NCBI GenBank assembly: GCA_050288625.1
Contig: JBNKEE010000010.1
Location: 62,001 to 126,000 of the forward strand
Direction: 5' to 3'
Source: JAAGZL01 sp050288625
Lineage (GTDB): Bacteria > Pseudomonadota > Gammaproteobacteria > Chromatiales > Chromatiaceae
Length of the DNA: 64,000 nucleotides
The translations under genes and the position numbers were made by a program. Shown in pieces: positions 63,431 through 64,000 of the stretch. The first letter of the stretch is position 1; each line of letters opens with the position of its first letter. The notes under the pieces are model-generated. The model saw nothing but the letters and a program-made list of their open reading frames with translations. It ran no database searches and was not told the DNA's origin.

Positions 63431-64000
63431 CTAGATACCTGTGTGGTTTCGCAAACCAAGCACTTCCGGCACTAGCACAGGTACATCCCCATGATTCTTG
63501 ATCAAATAATCAAGCAGTCCCGCCGGATCAGTAAGATCTGCGATTATCAGCACATCAATCCCATCCCACTCAATATCAGGAGATAAGCCATTCGACTCAC
63601 TATCCCATTTGAGAGTAGACACAATACCAATACCATCCGCCGGTGCGTTCAAAGCAATGATTTCAGCAAGATCCGATTCTCCACAAAGAACGGCTTTCTC
63701 CCAGCCATTTACCCGACAATTGGCAAACAACCTCTTAGACGACTCAACTGCACGGCGATAAAAACTTAAAGAGTGAGAGAGATACTGAGCTGTCAGGCGA
63801 CTTTTTTCGGCAAACCCGGTGGGGGTCAGGTAATACATGTAACGATTGGCTGGCGCTTGATGGATCTTGATAAATCCTTTTTTAATACAGCGCTTTAGAT
63901 AAGAGTTGGCCAAACCTAGAGCAACCCCCATTCGATTAGCCAAATGGCGTTGGGTGACCTCATCCTGCTCATCAATGGCCTGCAGGAGTTCCAAGGTCAT
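63431..64000 (-). CDS. Winged-helix regulator with C-terminal Rossmann-like domain; start may lie beyond the window
   Basis: 189 residues are visible from an ATG at the very edge, so the true start may be further right. Residues about 5-70 are a MarR/EPS-associated winged helix (VTQRHLANRMGVALGLANSYLKR split over 15-37; wing near RYMYYLTPTGF). After a helical linker, residues about 95-189 look Rossmann-like (KAVLCGESDLAEIIAL; DVLIIADL), perhaps binding a nucleotide or nucleotide sugar. Proteins with the same HTH type head many O-antigen/EPS loci. Its placement before the ops leader suggests it controls the glycan operon. Confidence 0.75.
   Translation of the reverse strand: MTLELLQAIDEQDEVTQRHLANRMGVALGLANSYLKRCIKKGFIKIHQAPANRYMYYLTPTGFAEKSRLTAQYLSHSLSFYRRAVESSKRLFANCRVNGWEKAVLCGESDLAEIIALNAPADGIGIVSTLKWDSESNGLSPDIEWDGIDVLIIADLTDPAGLLDYLIKNHGDVPVLVPEVLGLRNHTGI

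Overview
The window is chromosomal DNA from a Gram-negative proteobacterium, most likely a gammaproteobacterium. It carries lipid A/core LPS genes (waaA, gmhA, hldE), undecaprenyl-phosphate-based glycan assembly, a thiC with a TPP riboswitch, a SCO/PCu(A)C copper-delivery group with a small cytochrome c, and an RfaH-type ops element. The gene mix would suit a respiring sulfur-oxidiser or marine gammaproteobacterium, but nothing here fixes the genus.

Layout. 1-1.5 kb: a truncated acyl-CoA-ligase gene (MenE-like) divergent from a small WGR protein. 1.6-3.7 kb: copper chaperone, SCO1, a FixH/YtkA-like membrane protein and cytochrome c. 3.9-7.0 kb: a DUF123 protein, YqhA and thiC behind its riboswitch. 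7.2-15.2 kb: pcm, then a minus-strand LPS-core run (waaA, gmhA, two oxidoreductases, ugd, hldE, a kinase-like protein). 15.2-21.0 kb: a divergent bacillosamine-type block (pglF/pglE on minus; wzx, pglC and pglD on plus), with a sulfotransferase at the end. 22.0-63.2 kb: one co-directional minus-strand run of about 40 genes. Most junctions overlap by 1-4 bases, and the run is headed by an exact 12-base ops element. At the right edge is a winged-helix regulator with its own terminator.

The long run encodes a composite surface glycan. From its promoter end it contains: gmd plus a CDP-glucose branch (rfbF, rfbG, 3,5-epimerase, C-methyltransferase, ketoreductase) for a probable 3-C-methyl-6-deoxyhexose; a PglK-like ABC flippase; a pseudaminic-acid-type nonulosonate (NulO) pathway (pseC, pseG, pseI, two SpsF-type cytidylyltransferases, several acyltransferases); an oxidoreductase/aminotransferase/GNAT cassette; glycosyltransferases and a second sulfotransferase; wzx and wzy; a UDP-2-acetamido-2,6-dideoxy-L-hexose set (WbjB-like, RmlD-like, WbjD-like, WbuB-like); and a WecA-like initiating transferase with its own ketoreductase.

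The strongest candidate for an undescribed system is inside the NulO block. A private acyl carrier protein, a KAS III enzyme with an intact Cys-His-Asn triad, an LpxD-like hexapeptide acyltransferase and an unrecognised 211-residue protein sit contiguously between pseG and pseI. They look like a dedicated machine for making an acyl group on its own carrier and attaching it to the nonulosonate. The second candidate is the adjoining oxidise-aminate-acetylate cassette, which could install an extra amino group on that sugar.
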